Origin: Propionivibrio soli
GTDB taxonomy: Bacteria; Pseudomonadota; Gammaproteobacteria; Burkholderiales; Rhodocyclaceae
DNA length: 64,000 nucleotides
Direction: 5' to 3'
NCBI RefSeq assembly: GCF_025770765.1
Contig: NZ_JANZKY010000005.1
Location: 62,001 to 126,000, forward strand
Shown here: positions 53,464 to 62,880 of the stretch, one piece after another
How positions within the stretch are numbered: position 1 is the stretch's first letter
How the letters are laid out: every line of letters begins with the position of its first letter
Notes under the pieces: generated by a model
Told to the model about the DNA's origin: nothing
Seen by the model: only the letters and a program-made list of their open reading frames with translations
The model's database searches: none
Made by a program: the position numbers and the translations under genes

Positions 53464-54624
53464 ATGCAGTTCGATGTCGTCATCGTCGGCGGCGGGTTGG
53501 CCGGCCTTTCCTTGGTCAGCGCCCTGCGCCACACCCGGTTGAAGCTGGCCCTCGTAGAGGGCAAAGCACCCGTTCGCCCCACCGGCTGGGATGCGCGCGT
53601 TTACGCCATCAGCCCGGCCAATGCCGATTTCCTCGCGCACGTCGGCGCTTGGAAACACCTCGAGAGCGAACGAATCACGCCGATCTTCGCCATGAAGGTT
53701 CTGGGCGATGCAGGCTCGCGCCTTGAGTTTTCCGCTTACGAAAGCGGCGTCCCGGAGCTCGGGTGGGTACTTGAATCCTCGCTGATGGCCTGCGAACTCT
53801 GGGAAGGCGTGAAGCGGCAAAGTAACGTAACGCTTTTCTGTCCCGACGAGCCGAGTTCAATCGAGTTGAACGAAGACGGTACCGAACTCGCCCTCGCCGA
53901 CGGCCAGTCGCTGTCGGCGCGGCTTATTGTCGCTGCTGACGGCCGCGACTCCTGGGTGCGCAACAAGGCTGGCCTCGCCGCTGTGGAAACGTCCTACGGC
54001 GAGATGGGCGTGGTGGCGAACTTCGAATGCGAACGGCCCCACCGGGGCATCGCGCGACAGTGGTTCCGGGACGATGGCGTCCTCGCCTGGCTGCCGCTGG
54101 CCGGCCAGCGCATCTCGATGGTCTGGTCGACGCCCGACGCGCATGCGCAAGAACTGCTTGCTCTCTCGCCCGAGGCTCTGTGCGAGTACGTAGCCGCCGC
54201 GGGAGAGGGGGAACTGGGGAAGTTCGCGCCGCTCACTCCCGCCACGGCTTTCCCCCTGCGCCTGATCCGCGTTCCCCGCACAGTGAGCCGCCGCGTCGCG
54301 CTCATCGGCGATGCCGCGCACGGTATTCACCCCCTCTCTGGGCACGGCATCAACCTCGGTTTCCAAGACGCGAAAGCCCTCGCCGAGCTCCTGGCCACCG
54401 TGCCGGAATGGCAGGACATCGGCAACGAAAAGGTGCTGAGCCGCTACCAGCGTGCAAGGCGAGAGGAAACCGTATTCATGCAGTTCGCCACGCACGCCCT
54501 GCACGAGCTCTTTCGTGAGAAACTTCCTGGCGTGAAGCCTCTGCGCAATCTCGGAATGTCGTTGACCAACGTGGCTTCCCCACTGAAGAACCAACTCGTG
54601 CGCTACGCGATCGGCGCACTTTAA
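53464..54624 (+). CDS. FAD-dependent ubiquinone-biosynthesis hydroxylase (UbiH/UbiF/Coq6 family)
   Basis: This is a 386-residue flavoprotein monooxygenase. The start is at 53464 (MQFDVVIVGGGLAGLSL), where the dinucleotide-binding GxGxxG begins. The second FAD motif is RLIVAADGRDSWVRNKAG, and the third is ALIGDAAHGIHPLSGHGINLGFQDAKAL, diagnostic for the UbiH/UbiF/UbiM/Coq6 group. Which ring position it hydroxylates cannot be told here. dsbC follows after 31 bp; the linkage is probably not functional. Confidence 0.92.
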   Translation: MQFDVVIVGGGLAGLSLVSALRHTRLKLALVEGKAPVRPTGWDARVYAISPANADFLAHVGAWKHLESERITPIFAMKVLGDAGSRLEFSAYESGVPELGWVLESSLMACELWEGVKRQSNVTLFCPDEPSSIELNEDGTELALADGQSLSARLIVAADGRDSWVRNKAGLAAVETSYGEMGVVANFECERPHRGIARQWFRDDGVLAWLPLAGQRISMVWSTPDAHAQELLALSPEALCEYVAAAGEGELGKFAPLTPATAFPLRLIRVPRTVSRRVALIGDAAHGIHPLSGHGINLGFQDAKALAELLATVPEWQDIGNEKVLSRYQRARREETVFMQFATHALHELFREKLPGVKPLRNLGMSLTNVASPLKNQLVRYAIGAL

Positions 54625-54655
54625 CCCCCGAACCACCGATCCAGACGGAGAATCC

Positions 54656-55366
54656 ATGTTGAAAAAGCTGCTGTCGCTCGTCCTTTGCATCCTCCTCAGT
54701 CAGGCCGCCACGGCGGACGAGGCCAGCGTCAAGAAGGCCATCGAGGCAAAGCTAGGAGCCAAGGTCGTCAGCGTCACCAAGAGCCCCTACCTGGGCCTTT
54801 ACGAGGTCTATGGCGAGGGCCAGATCCTTTACACGGACGAGAAGCTGTCGGTGATCATCGCGGGCACGCTGATCGACGGCAAGACAATGAAGAACGTCAC
54901 GGCCGAACGTATGCAGAAGCTGACCGCGATCAAGTTCTCCGATCTCCCGCTCGAACTCGCCGTCAAGCAGGTGCGCGGTGACGGCAAGCGGATTCTCGCC
55001 ACGTTCGAGGATCCGAACTGCGGCTACTGCAAGAAGCTGGCGAAGGACATCGCCAAGCTCGACAACATTACGCTTTACACCTTCCTCTACCCGATTCTGT
55101 CGCCGGATTCGCTGGAAAAGTCGAAGCAGATCTGGTGCTCGGCTGACCGCGCAAAAATGTGGAACGAGTGGATGCAGGAGGGCAAGGCGCCGACAGGCAA
55201 GGGAGATTGCGACACCAGCGCCGTGCAGAAAACTGTCGAACTCGGACGTTCCCTCAACGTTTCCGGCACCCCGACGCTCGTTTTCGCCGATGGCGAACGT
55301 GTCCCCGGCGCCGTTCCGATGGCGCAGATCGAAAAGAAACTCGACCAGCTAGTTGGCAGCAAATAA
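54656..55366 (+). CDS. dsbC: Thiol:disulfide isomerase DsbC
   Basis: This is a periplasmic disulfide isomerase, 236 residues. A Sec signal peptide (MLKKLLSLVLCILLSQAATA) precedes a dimerisation domain of about 60 residues and a thioredoxin fold with active site C122-GY-C125 (EDPNCGYCKKL). The cis-Pro loop is in SGTPTLVFADG. A second, structural cysteine pair (in IWCSAD and GDCDTS) corresponds to the non-catalytic disulfide of E. coli DsbC. It needs DsbD for reduction, which is not in the window. Confidence 0.94.
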   Translation: MLKKLLSLVLCILLSQAATADEASVKKAIEAKLGAKVVSVTKSPYLGLYEVYGEGQILYTDEKLSVIIAGTLIDGKTMKNVTAERMQKLTAIKFSDLPLELAVKQVRGDGKRILATFEDPNCGYCKKLAKDIAKLDNITLYTFLYPILSPDSLEKSKQIWCSADRAKMWNEWMQEGKAPTGKGDCDTSAVQKTVELGRSLNVSGTPTLVFADGERVPGAVPMAQIEKKLDQLVGSK

Positions 55367-55429
55367 ACCTTCTTAGAAGGCCTGCGGGCGACTCTCTGCT
55401 CCTCGGGGCATAGCGGCGCCCGCGCTGTT

Positions 55430-55714
55430 TTACCGCCGACTCTTCTCGTTTTCGAGTGCCCGCGCAGTAATTGCGTGGTAAAGAGAAGTCACCTTGGCCG
55501 CGAGTTCCTCGTACTCGGGGTGGCGGTCAAGCAGAGCGCGCAACTCATTGCTGTCCTCAAATACCCGCTCGAGAAACTCGATATCCAGATCATCGAGTAA
55601 GTCACCGCCATTGACCTTCGCCTCGAGATCAAGAGCTCGCGGCAACCACTGCTCATCCAGGCGCTCGACAAGCGCGGCGAGAATGCCTTTGTCGTCGGGT
55701 TGGCTATCCATCAT
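55430..55714 (-). CDS. Small acidic hypothetical protein
   Basis: This is a 94-residue, strongly acidic and helical protein (segments DLLDDLDIEFLERVFEDSNELRALLDRHPEYEELAAKV). The start is either 55714 or the next ATG at 55711. I recognise no domain. The composition and position after dsbC (convergent) and near the cardiolipin synthase gene resemble small conserved betaproteobacterial proteins of unknown function. The coding character is good: codon-biased and without rare codons. Confidence 0.65.
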   Translation of the reverse strand: MMDSQPDDKGILAALVERLDEQWLPRALDLEAKVNGGDLLDDLDIEFLERVFEDSNELRALLDRHPEYEELAAKVTSLYHAITARALENEKSRR

Positions 55715-55759
55715 GCGTAGCCCAAGTTGGTTGATCGGCGGAAAAGCGTTCCGATTAGG

Positions 55760-57205
55760 TTATAGCTGGAAGGCGAGCCAAAGCAACAAGCCCTCGGCCA
55801 GATCGCGCAGCATCGACGGAGTGCGCGCCACGTACGGGCGACATTGCAAGCGGCGCGCCTCGATCCAGTGTGCAAAGGCCCGCACCGCCTTGCGATCGTA
55901 AAAGGCGACCATCATCTCGTAATTGAGAAACAAGCTGCGGCCGTCGAGATTCGCCGAACCGACGAGTGCGAGTTCATCGTCGATGATCACCGCCTTGGCA
56001 TGGATCATCCGCGGGTACAGCCACACGCGCCCTCCCGAGCCGACCAGATCGCGCAGTGCACGATGGCGTGCGAAGTCCGCAATCCGGTGATTGGACTGTT
56101 CCGGCAACACCAGATCCACGTCAATTCCACGCCGCGCCGCGAGCGAAAGCGACGTCAGCAAGGATGGGTCGGGCACGAAGTAAGGCGTGACGGCGAGAAT
56201 CCGTCGCTGCGAAGTAAAGCCGCCCGAGACAAGCAAGGTATGCACCGTGTCGTCGGGCCGATCAGGACCGCTGGCAACGAGCTGAGCCGAATTCGACGCG
56301 GTGATCTCGGCCGGCTCCGGCTCTTCAATCGCAGCCGGCAGCTTTTCGATCGCGAATGCCCAGTCCTGCTCAAATTGGATCCTCGCTTGCGCGGCGATCG
56401 GGCCGGACACGTCAAAGCTCAGATCGACCCATGGCGTACGCCGCAAGAACGGCCGACGGTCGCCCTCGAAATACTCGGCGGAGAGGTTGCGCCCACCACA
56501 CCACAGGCGGAGGCCGTCCGCAATCACCATTTTGCGGTGGTTGCGTAAGTTGGTCCGCCCCCGCTTGGGCGAGCGGAAGGGCGGAACGAAACGCACGACC
56601 TCGATGCCCGCCTCGCGCAGGCTTCTCACGTCCGGATAACCGCCCAGGTAAATGCCTATCCCGTCGATCATCAGCCGGACATCGACGCCGGCGCGGGCCC
56701 TTTGCTTCAGGCGCTCGGCGATCTCGTCCCCCAGGACGTCGCGGCCGAAAAGAAAGGTACATAGATCGAGGGTATGCTCGGCACCGTCGATGATTTGCCG
56801 CAGAGACTCGAGAGCGCCTTCCCCACTTTCGTGGACATTTAGCGATTCGTAAGGGACAGGTTCCGGCAGCCCCATGGCACGGCCCAATTGAAGGCTTCGC
56901 GCGGCGGTCGCATGGGTCGCTGCGGCACGTGGCCCACCACTCGAAATCATATCCCGGGGCTCCCCCACTGGCATTGGCGAGGCAGCGATCTTGCGGCTGC
57001 CGAAAGCCAGGTAGAGGGGCAGCGTCACGAACGGGACAAGAATGATTCCCAAAACCCAGGCGATGGCAGCCGATGGGTGCCGACGCTGATGCAGGCCGTG
57101 CGACGCTCCGACATAGATGAAGAGCCCCGCCGTGACGAGGACGACGTCGATCACTTCCCAGTGACGATCGATCAGGCCGGCGGCGACAGACCAGAGATTA
57201 GTCAT
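55760..57205 (-). CDS. cls: Cardiolipin synthase (phospholipase D family)
   Basis: This is a membrane enzyme that condenses phosphatidylglycerols to cardiolipin. The frame is open to 57382, but I take the ATG complementary to 57203-57205 (MTNLWSVAAGLIDRHW), which has an AGGGTG ribosome site and gives 481 residues. Two N-terminal membrane helices (about 15-75) carry the PLD-nuclease N-terminal motif AWVLGIILVPFVTLPLYLAFGSRK. Both HKD motifs are present: NHRKMVIAD and IHAKAVIID, each followed by the conserved Gly-Gly/Ser-Asn. The first HKD domain has the GGRNLSAEYF segment. Confidence 0.93.
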   Translation of the reverse strand: MTNLWSVAAGLIDRHWEVIDVVLVTAGLFIYVGASHGLHQRRHPSAAIAWVLGIILVPFVTLPLYLAFGSRKIAASPMPVGEPRDMISSGGPRAAATHATAARSLQLGRAMGLPEPVPYESLNVHESGEGALESLRQIIDGAEHTLDLCTFLFGRDVLGDEIAERLKQRARAGVDVRLMIDGIGIYLGGYPDVRSLREAGIEVVRFVPPFRSPKRGRTNLRNHRKMVIADGLRLWCGGRNLSAEYFEGDRRPFLRRTPWVDLSFDVSGPIAAQARIQFEQDWAFAIEKLPAAIEEPEPAEITASNSAQLVASGPDRPDDTVHTLLVSGGFTSQRRILAVTPYFVPDPSLLTSLSLAARRGIDVDLVLPEQSNHRIADFARHRALRDLVGSGGRVWLYPRMIHAKAVIIDDELALVGSANLDGRSLFLNYEMMVAFYDRKAVRAFAHWIEARRLQCRPYVARTPSMLRDLAEGLLLWLAFQL

Positions 57206-57461
57206 TACACACCCTGCTTGCGGTCGCCACTTTGCCGAAATGGTGGGAGAATGAAAAAGCGGCGTCGGCCGCACGCGAGACACAGAAGCGGAACACCCGA
57301 GGACGGGCGACCGTCTCAACCCGGGCGCGAGTAAGTAGGGCGCTGGTGTTTCGCGATTCGGTCGTACAGTGCATGGCTGCATTCTAGCAGCATGAAAAGG
57401 TGCGCCCTCTTCGCCCCGCCGCAGCCGGCGTCCCCTACGATCAAGAAAGGCAGGAAGTCAG

Positions 57462-58079
57462 ATGTATTACGGTGAGCGCTTGAATGCTTGGACCCATCTC
57501 ATCGGCGCCGTCCTGGCGGTTTCCGGGGCCATCGCTCTGATCGTCATGGCGTCCCTGATGGGCGACCCCTGGAAGATCGTCAGCGTGTCGATCTTCGGTG
57601 CCGCCCTCGTGCTGCTCTACAGCGCCTCAACGCTCTACCATAGCCTGCGGGGCCGCGCCAAAACGATATTGCGCAAGCTAGACCACCTCTCGATCTATCT
57701 GCTCATTGCCGGCACATACACGCCGTTCTGCCTTGTCACCCTGCGCGGTGCATGGGGCTGGTCGATTCTCGGAGCCGTTTGGGGGCTGGGCCTGATCGGC
57801 ATGCTGCAGGAAATCAAGCCAAGGTCTGAAGCGCGCGTGCTGTCCGTGGTGATTTACGCCATCATGGGATGGACGATCGTGGTCGCTCTCGGCCCCCTCC
57901 TCGACCGCCTGCAAACAGCGGGGTTCGTGTGGCTGGCTGTCGGTGGTGCCGCCTACACGATAGGCATCATCTTCTATGCCTTCGACAGCCGGTTCCGGCA
58001 TTGGCATGGCATCTGGCATCTCTTCGTAATCGGCGGCAGCCTCTGCCATTACGTGGCCATCGCGGGGTATGTGATATAG
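57462..58079 (+). CDS. Hemolysin III family (PAQR/YqfA-type) membrane protein
   Basis: This is a 205-residue, seven-helix protein. Conserved features of the hemolysin III/PAQR family are ERLNAWTHLIGAVLAV at the start, TLYHSLRGRAKTILRKLDHLSIYLLIAGTYTPF in the first half and RFRHWHGIWHLFVIGGSLCHYVAIAGYV at the end. The Ser/His/Asp residues that could bind zinc are retained. The family includes TrhA, which affects membrane energetics; the in vivo role is unsettled. It is divergent from cls. Confidence 0.9.
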   Translation: MYYGERLNAWTHLIGAVLAVSGAIALIVMASLMGDPWKIVSVSIFGAALVLLYSASTLYHSLRGRAKTILRKLDHLSIYLLIAGTYTPFCLVTLRGAWGWSILGAVWGLGLIGMLQEIKPRSEARVLSVVIYAIMGWTIVVALGPLLDRLQTAGFVWLAVGGAAYTIGIIFYAFDSRFRHWHGIWHLFVIGGSLCHYVAIAGYVI

Positions 58080-58231
58080 CGGCTGGGTTGTTCGGCGTTG
58101 CATTGCGGGCGTATTGATTGGGTTGCCTCGCGACACGCCACGCCATGCCATGCGTAGCGGCCTTCCTCTCATTATTTCGCCTATCAAGGCGTTAGGCATC
58201 CAGGCTAAAGTATTCGCGGGATCTAGGACCA

Positions 58232-61200
58232 CTAGTGGAAATCTCGACTCGCCGTGCGCAGGTTTCCTAGCCATGGCGACAAATCGACGAGCCGCTTGGC
58301 GACAAGCAGAACAACATTGTTCTCCGATTGCAGCTGACCGTAGACGCCCAAGAGGCTGGCACTCAGCACCTCGCGGCGTTGCCGATTCACGAGCCAGGGA
58401 TGCACGATTACGTTGACCACGCCGGTTTCGTCTTCAATGGTGATGAACACGCTCTTGGCCGATCCAGGCTTTTGGCGACACGTCACGATTCCCGCCGCGC
58501 GCGCCACACCGCGATCCGGCGCAACAAGAACTTCAGCGCTCGTCGTGAACCGATGCTTGTTCAATTTTGGGCGCAGCAAAGCCAGCGGATGGCGGCCCAG
58601 CGTAAAACCGACAGTATGAAAATCGGCCGCAATGTTTTGTCCTTCGCTAGGGGCAGAAAGCCTCACCTGGGTTTCGCTCACAGGAACGGCCTCGAGTAAA
58701 TCCCTCTGGCGTTGCACGCCCATGACATCCCAGGCGGCCTGCCGACGGTGTCCGCTCAAGGAAGCAAGTGCTCCTCCGGCAGCGAGAAGACGCATATCGC
58801 GCGCGTCGAGTTCGGCTCTCGACGCCAGATCCTCCACCCGGGAAAAACCGCGCGCCGCGCGCGCCTGGGCAATCCGCTCGGCGGCTTCCTGGCTAAAGCC
58901 GATTATTTCACGCAACCCCAGCCGAACCCGAGGGCGCGGCGCGTCCAGGGCAGCGAGTTTGCTTTCCCAATCGCTGAAGCACACATCGACGCTGTCGACT
59001 TCCACACCATGTCGGCGCGCATCCTGAACGAGCTGCGACGGTCGATAAAAACCCATCGGCTGGCTATTGAGCAACGCACACAAAAAGGCTTCCGGCTCGT
59101 GGCATTTGAGCCACGACGAAGCGTAAGCAAGCAACGCGAAGCTGGCCGCGTGCGACTCCGGAAAGCCGTATTCCCCGAAGCCTTCGATCTGGCGGCAGAG
59201 CGACTCGGCGAACTCGCGGAGGCCTTTGGCTTCCATGCCGCTGCGCAACTTCTCCTTGAATTTTTCCAGGTGTCCTTTCTTTTTCCACGACGCCATGGCG
59301 CGCCGTAGCTGATCCGCTTCGCCCGGCGAAAAACCGGCGGCCACCTGAGCAAGTTTCATCACCTGTTCCTGAAAAATAGGGACGCCGAAAGTACGATCGA
59401 GCACAGCGTCGATATCGGGGCTGATTTTCTGCACCGATTTTTGCTCGGCATGCCCTTTCAGATACGGATGCACCATGCCGCCCTGGATCGGGCCTGGCCG
59501 TACGATTGCCACTTGCACCACCAGGTCGTAAAAATGCCTTGGCCTCAACCGCGGCAACATCGACATCTGCGCGCGCGACTCGATCTGGAAGACACCCACG
59601 GTATCGGCTTTGCAGATCATGTCGAAGGTAGCCCCATCTTTGGGGGGGATATCGGCAAGCGCCCATGGCTTGCCGCGCCTGACCGAAACCCAGTGAAGTG
59701 CGCGTCGGATGGCGGTGAGCATTCCCAAGGCAAGAACGTCCACCTTGAGCAGCCCAAGCGATTCGAGATCATCCTTATCCCACTGAATGACGGAACGATT
59801 CGCCATCGCGGCGTTCTCGATCGGTACCAGGCGGGAGAGCGGTCCGCGGGAAATGACGAAGCCGCCCACATGCTGGGAGAGATGGCGCGGGAATTCCATC
59901 AGCGTTTCAGCGAGGACCAGCCAGTTCAAGACCCGTTCGCTGTCCAGGCTCAAACCGATTCCCGCCAGCCGATCAGGAAGCTGCTCGCGCCTGTCCCACC
60001 ATGAGAGCGAACGGGATAGCGCCGAAATCTCGGATTCACCGAATCCCAATGCCGCACCTACATCGCGCAGCGCGCTCTTTCTTCGGTAGCGAATGACCGT
60101 GGCGGCTAAGGCCGCCCGGTTGCGCCCATACTTTTCGTAAATGTATTGGATGACCTCTTCGCGTCGCTCATGCTCGAAATCGACATCGATGTCGGGAGGC
60201 TCGTCCCGCTCCAAGGAAATGAACCGCTCAAAGAGCAAATGCGCACGGGTCGGGTCCACTTCCGTAATTCCTAACGCATAGCACACCGTCGAGTTGGCGG
60301 CGGAACCACGGCCCTGGCAAAGGATTCCTTGGCTTCGGGCAAACTGCACAATGTCATACACCGTCAGAAAAAACGCTTCATACTGCTTCGCGGCGATAAG
60401 GGACAACTCCTTCTCCACGCCCTCGCGAATGCTCTCTGGAATACCTTTGGCATAACGACGGCGCAGACCGGCTTCGGTTTCCTGGCGAAGATAGGAAGCG
60501 GGCGTGTGCCCAGGAGGAACAATCTCTTCCGGGTACTCGTAGCTCAGCGTCTTGAGGTCGAACGTGCAGCGGCGCGCAATCCGGATGCTTTCTTCAAGCA
60601 ACTCGCGCGGATATAGCCGGGCGAGTCGGACGCGGGAACGTAGATGGCGCTCGCCATTCGGAAAAAGCGCCCGCCCCGCATCGAAGACCGTCGTACCCAG
60701 CCGAATCGCAGTCAACGTATCCTGCAACGGACGTCGGCTGCGGACGTGCATATGCACGTCCCCGCAGGCCACCAGCGGGGCACCGAACTCGCGTCCGATT
60801 TTCTGCAGAGCCGCCAGCTTTTCCGCATCGTCGTGCTCGCACAACAACTCCGCGGCAATCCATAGACGCGGAGCCTGCGTGTCCGCATCCTGAGGAAAAC
60901 ATTCGGCTAGCCATCGCGCTTCATCCGCGTTCGGAGATGGCCCGGGCAGCCACAGAGCCAGGCAATCGGGTATCGCTCCCCGCGACGAAATCGGGGTGAA
61001 GTCCGCGCGGCACAAACGATAACCGCCCTTGCGCGCACGCCCTCGCGCCAAGGTAATCAAAGCGCAGAGATTGCCATAGCCTTCACGGTTCTGGGCCAGC
61101 AAAACGAGTTTGAGACCGCATTCCAGCACAAACTCGCTGCCCACAATGAGCTGTGGTAGCTGCAACGGGGTAGTCGGTTCCATACCATCGGCCAAGGCCT

Positions 61201-61411
61201 GCTTTGCTTGAGCCGCATCCTCTTCGCGCAAATCCTTCAAGGCCTGCCAAGCCTGAACAACGCCGGCCACGGAGCATTCATCGGTGATTGCGAGCGCCTG
61301 ATAACCACGTACCAGCGCCTGCTGGATCAATTCGCCGGGTTGCGACGCCCCTCTGAGAAAGCTGAAGCTGCTCACGCAGTGCAACTCAGCGTAGTCGGGT
61401 AAGGTCGTCAT
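58232..61411 (-). CDS. dnaE2: Error-prone DNA polymerase DnaE2 (ImuC)
   Basis: This is a second DNA polymerase III alpha-type subunit of 1059 residues, for lesion bypass in the SOS response. It starts at the ATG complementary to 61409-61411, overlapping the imuB stop (ATGA). The PHP domain opens YAELHCVSSFSFLRGASQP, typical of DnaE2. Palm motifs are QGRGSAANSTVCYALG and EPPDIDVDFEHERREEVIQYI with the catalytic aspartates. Fingers and duplex-binding segments include PLSRLVPIENAAM and LRRAMASWKKKGH. The C-terminal OB domain includes ASLLGVYGQLQSENNVVLLVAKRL. It lacks the extended C-terminus of DnaE. Confidence 0.96.
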   Translation of the reverse strand: MTTLPDYAELHCVSSFSFLRGASQPGELIQQALVRGYQALAITDECSVAGVVQAWQALKDLREEDAAQAKQALADGMEPTTPLQLPQLIVGSEFVLECGLKLVLLAQNREGYGNLCALITLARGRARKGGYRLCRADFTPISSRGAIPDCLALWLPGPSPNADEARWLAECFPQDADTQAPRLWIAAELLCEHDDAEKLAALQKIGREFGAPLVACGDVHMHVRSRRPLQDTLTAIRLGTTVFDAGRALFPNGERHLRSRVRLARLYPRELLEESIRIARRCTFDLKTLSYEYPEEIVPPGHTPASYLRQETEAGLRRRYAKGIPESIREGVEKELSLIAAKQYEAFFLTVYDIVQFARSQGILCQGRGSAANSTVCYALGITEVDPTRAHLLFERFISLERDEPPDIDVDFEHERREEVIQYIYEKYGRNRAALAATVIRYRRKSALRDVGAALGFGESEISALSRSLSWWDRREQLPDRLAGIGLSLDSERVLNWLVLAETLMEFPRHLSQHVGGFVISRGPLSRLVPIENAAMANRSVIQWDKDDLESLGLLKVDVLALGMLTAIRRALHWVSVRRGKPWALADIPPKDGATFDMICKADTVGVFQIESRAQMSMLPRLRPRHFYDLVVQVAIVRPGPIQGGMVHPYLKGHAEQKSVQKISPDIDAVLDRTFGVPIFQEQVMKLAQVAAGFSPGEADQLRRAMASWKKKGHLEKFKEKLRSGMEAKGLREFAESLCRQIEGFGEYGFPESHAASFALLAYASSWLKCHEPEAFLCALLNSQPMGFYRPSQLVQDARRHGVEVDSVDVCFSDWESKLAALDAPRPRVRLGLREIIGFSQEAAERIAQARAARGFSRVEDLASRAELDARDMRLLAAGGALASLSGHRRQAAWDVMGVQRQRDLLEAVPVSETQVRLSAPSEGQNIAADFHTVGFTLGRHPLALLRPKLNKHRFTTSAEVLVAPDRGVARAAGIVTCRQKPGSAKSVFITIEDETGVVNVIVHPWLVNRQRREVLSASLLGVYGQLQSENNVVLLVAKRLVDLSPWLGNLRTASRDFH

Positions 61412-62880
61412 GCGAAAAGCCCGTGCAACCACCAACCTTCGGTATCTCTGAAAATCCACAACCAGCGGCCATCTTCGTGAAAGGCAACGTAGTAGTCGCG
61501 CCGCACATCGGCTATGCCGGACCCGCCCCGTGCAACCGCCGGACTCGCATCGCTTCCGGCTTGTCTATCCATGAGAGAACCATCCCACCAGCCGCTTTCG
61601 ATCCGTTCAGGGCCGGCAACGCGTTCAAGCAAGCCCTCATGAAAAAGACGCCCCTCTCGCTCTTGGATGGGGAGAGGTTTCGGCAATAACCAGAAAGGTC
61701 GAGGTGGCCCGGAACGCAAGAATTTCTCGCGCGCTGCCGCCACATATCGGGTGGCGCACTCGGGCCGATAATCTTCCCGGACACTTATTCCGTGGATGGC
61801 CTCTTGCCCCAACCGCGCCCGCAGACGCTCGATCACGGGTTCGAGAGAACCGGCGGAAGACTCTGCGAACAGCCCTGCCGTCTGGCCAGGTAGTTCGACG
61901 GACTCCTTCACTTCGAGAGCAATGTCCGTCACCGGAGCGGGAATTTCAAAGTGTGCCAATCGCTCACGCGTCACCCGCTCCATCCGCTCGACATCCCGGG
62001 TTGCCCCGGAAAAAGCCAGGATCAGGCGCGTCGGAGGTTGCCTCTCATGCGTGAGCCAGAGCGTGCACTCGTTGATTCCAGAAGACCGTGCGGCAAGCCA
62101 CCCGGAGAGGCTCGCGAGCAGACGGCGGGTCGCAAAGAGCAGCATACTGCTCGACTCCACTTTCGCAGGAAGTTCGAGTTTTTGTAAGAAGGTTTCAGGA
62201 AATACGAAAGGCGTACGAAAGTCCGGGGTCTCACCCAGAGCCTGGTCGAGTCGCTGGGAAAAATCGACGCCCAGGCGGCGCGCTATTCCAGCCCGCGGCA
62301 GCGCCATGAGTTCATGCATGAAGCGAATGCCGAACGAAGCAAGGACGCTACGCTCGGCAGAGGAAAGCGACATGACCTCGACCGGCAAAACCGCCAAGTA
62401 ACTCTTGAGGTGTTCTGGCTGCAAGCACCCTTTTTGCCCGGCCCGGGCAAACCACTGTGCCGCCATTGGTGTCGGCGCTACGGCCATATGTATGCTGAAA
62501 CCTTGCGCTTGTACGCCATCGCTCAAGCGCTTGCACAGGGTTTTCAATCCGTTGAAAAGCCGGAGGCAGCCACCAATTTCGAGCAGCAACAAGAAATCCG
62601 GTGAAGACACGCTGACATGCGGCGAGAAATTTCCCAGCCAACACGCCAGCCCCTCCATGGTCGTGGTTTCGCGGGCAAGACTCCGCTCATGGATGCGCAG
62701 GTCGGGTGCTATTCCTAAGGCTCCCGACAACCGCATCCCTGCGGTAATTCCCAATTCATCCGCCGCCTGGTTGCCGCTGACCACACAGTGTTGAACAGTG
62801 GTTACCGCTGGTTCCTCGCTCGCTTCGAAAACTTCGACCGGCAAGCGGTGGAACCATAACGCGAGCCACAACGCGTTCAT
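61408..62880 (-). CDS. imuB: Y-family polymerase-like protein ImuB
   Basis: This is a 490-residue protein with a Y-family polymerase fold that acts as the adaptor of the ImuA-ImuB-DnaE2 mutasome. The catalytic core is degenerate, as in all known ImuB: the first metal-binding Asp is missing (NALWLALWFHRLPVEVF) and the SxDE region reads SSPDFLLLLEIGG. The helix-hairpin-helix and little-finger regions remain (about residues 180-330). The gene overlaps imuA upstream and dnaE2 downstream by four bases each, so all three are translated as one coupled unit. Confidence 0.94.
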   Translation of the reverse strand: MNALWLALWFHRLPVEVFEASEEPAVTTVQHCVVSGNQAADELGITAGMRLSGALGIAPDLRIHERSLARETTTMEGLACWLGNFSPHVSVSSPDFLLLLEIGGCLRLFNGLKTLCKRLSDGVQAQGFSIHMAVAPTPMAAQWFARAGQKGCLQPEHLKSYLAVLPVEVMSLSSAERSVLASFGIRFMHELMALPRAGIARRLGVDFSQRLDQALGETPDFRTPFVFPETFLQKLELPAKVESSSMLLFATRRLLASLSGWLAARSSGINECTLWLTHERQPPTRLILAFSGATRDVERMERVTRERLAHFEIPAPVTDIALEVKESVELPGQTAGLFAESSAGSLEPVIERLRARLGQEAIHGISVREDYRPECATRYVAAAREKFLRSGPPRPFWLLPKPLPIQEREGRLFHEGLLERVAGPERIESGWWDGSLMDRQAGSDASPAVARGGSGIADVRRDYYVAFHEDGRWLWIFRDTEGWWLHGLFA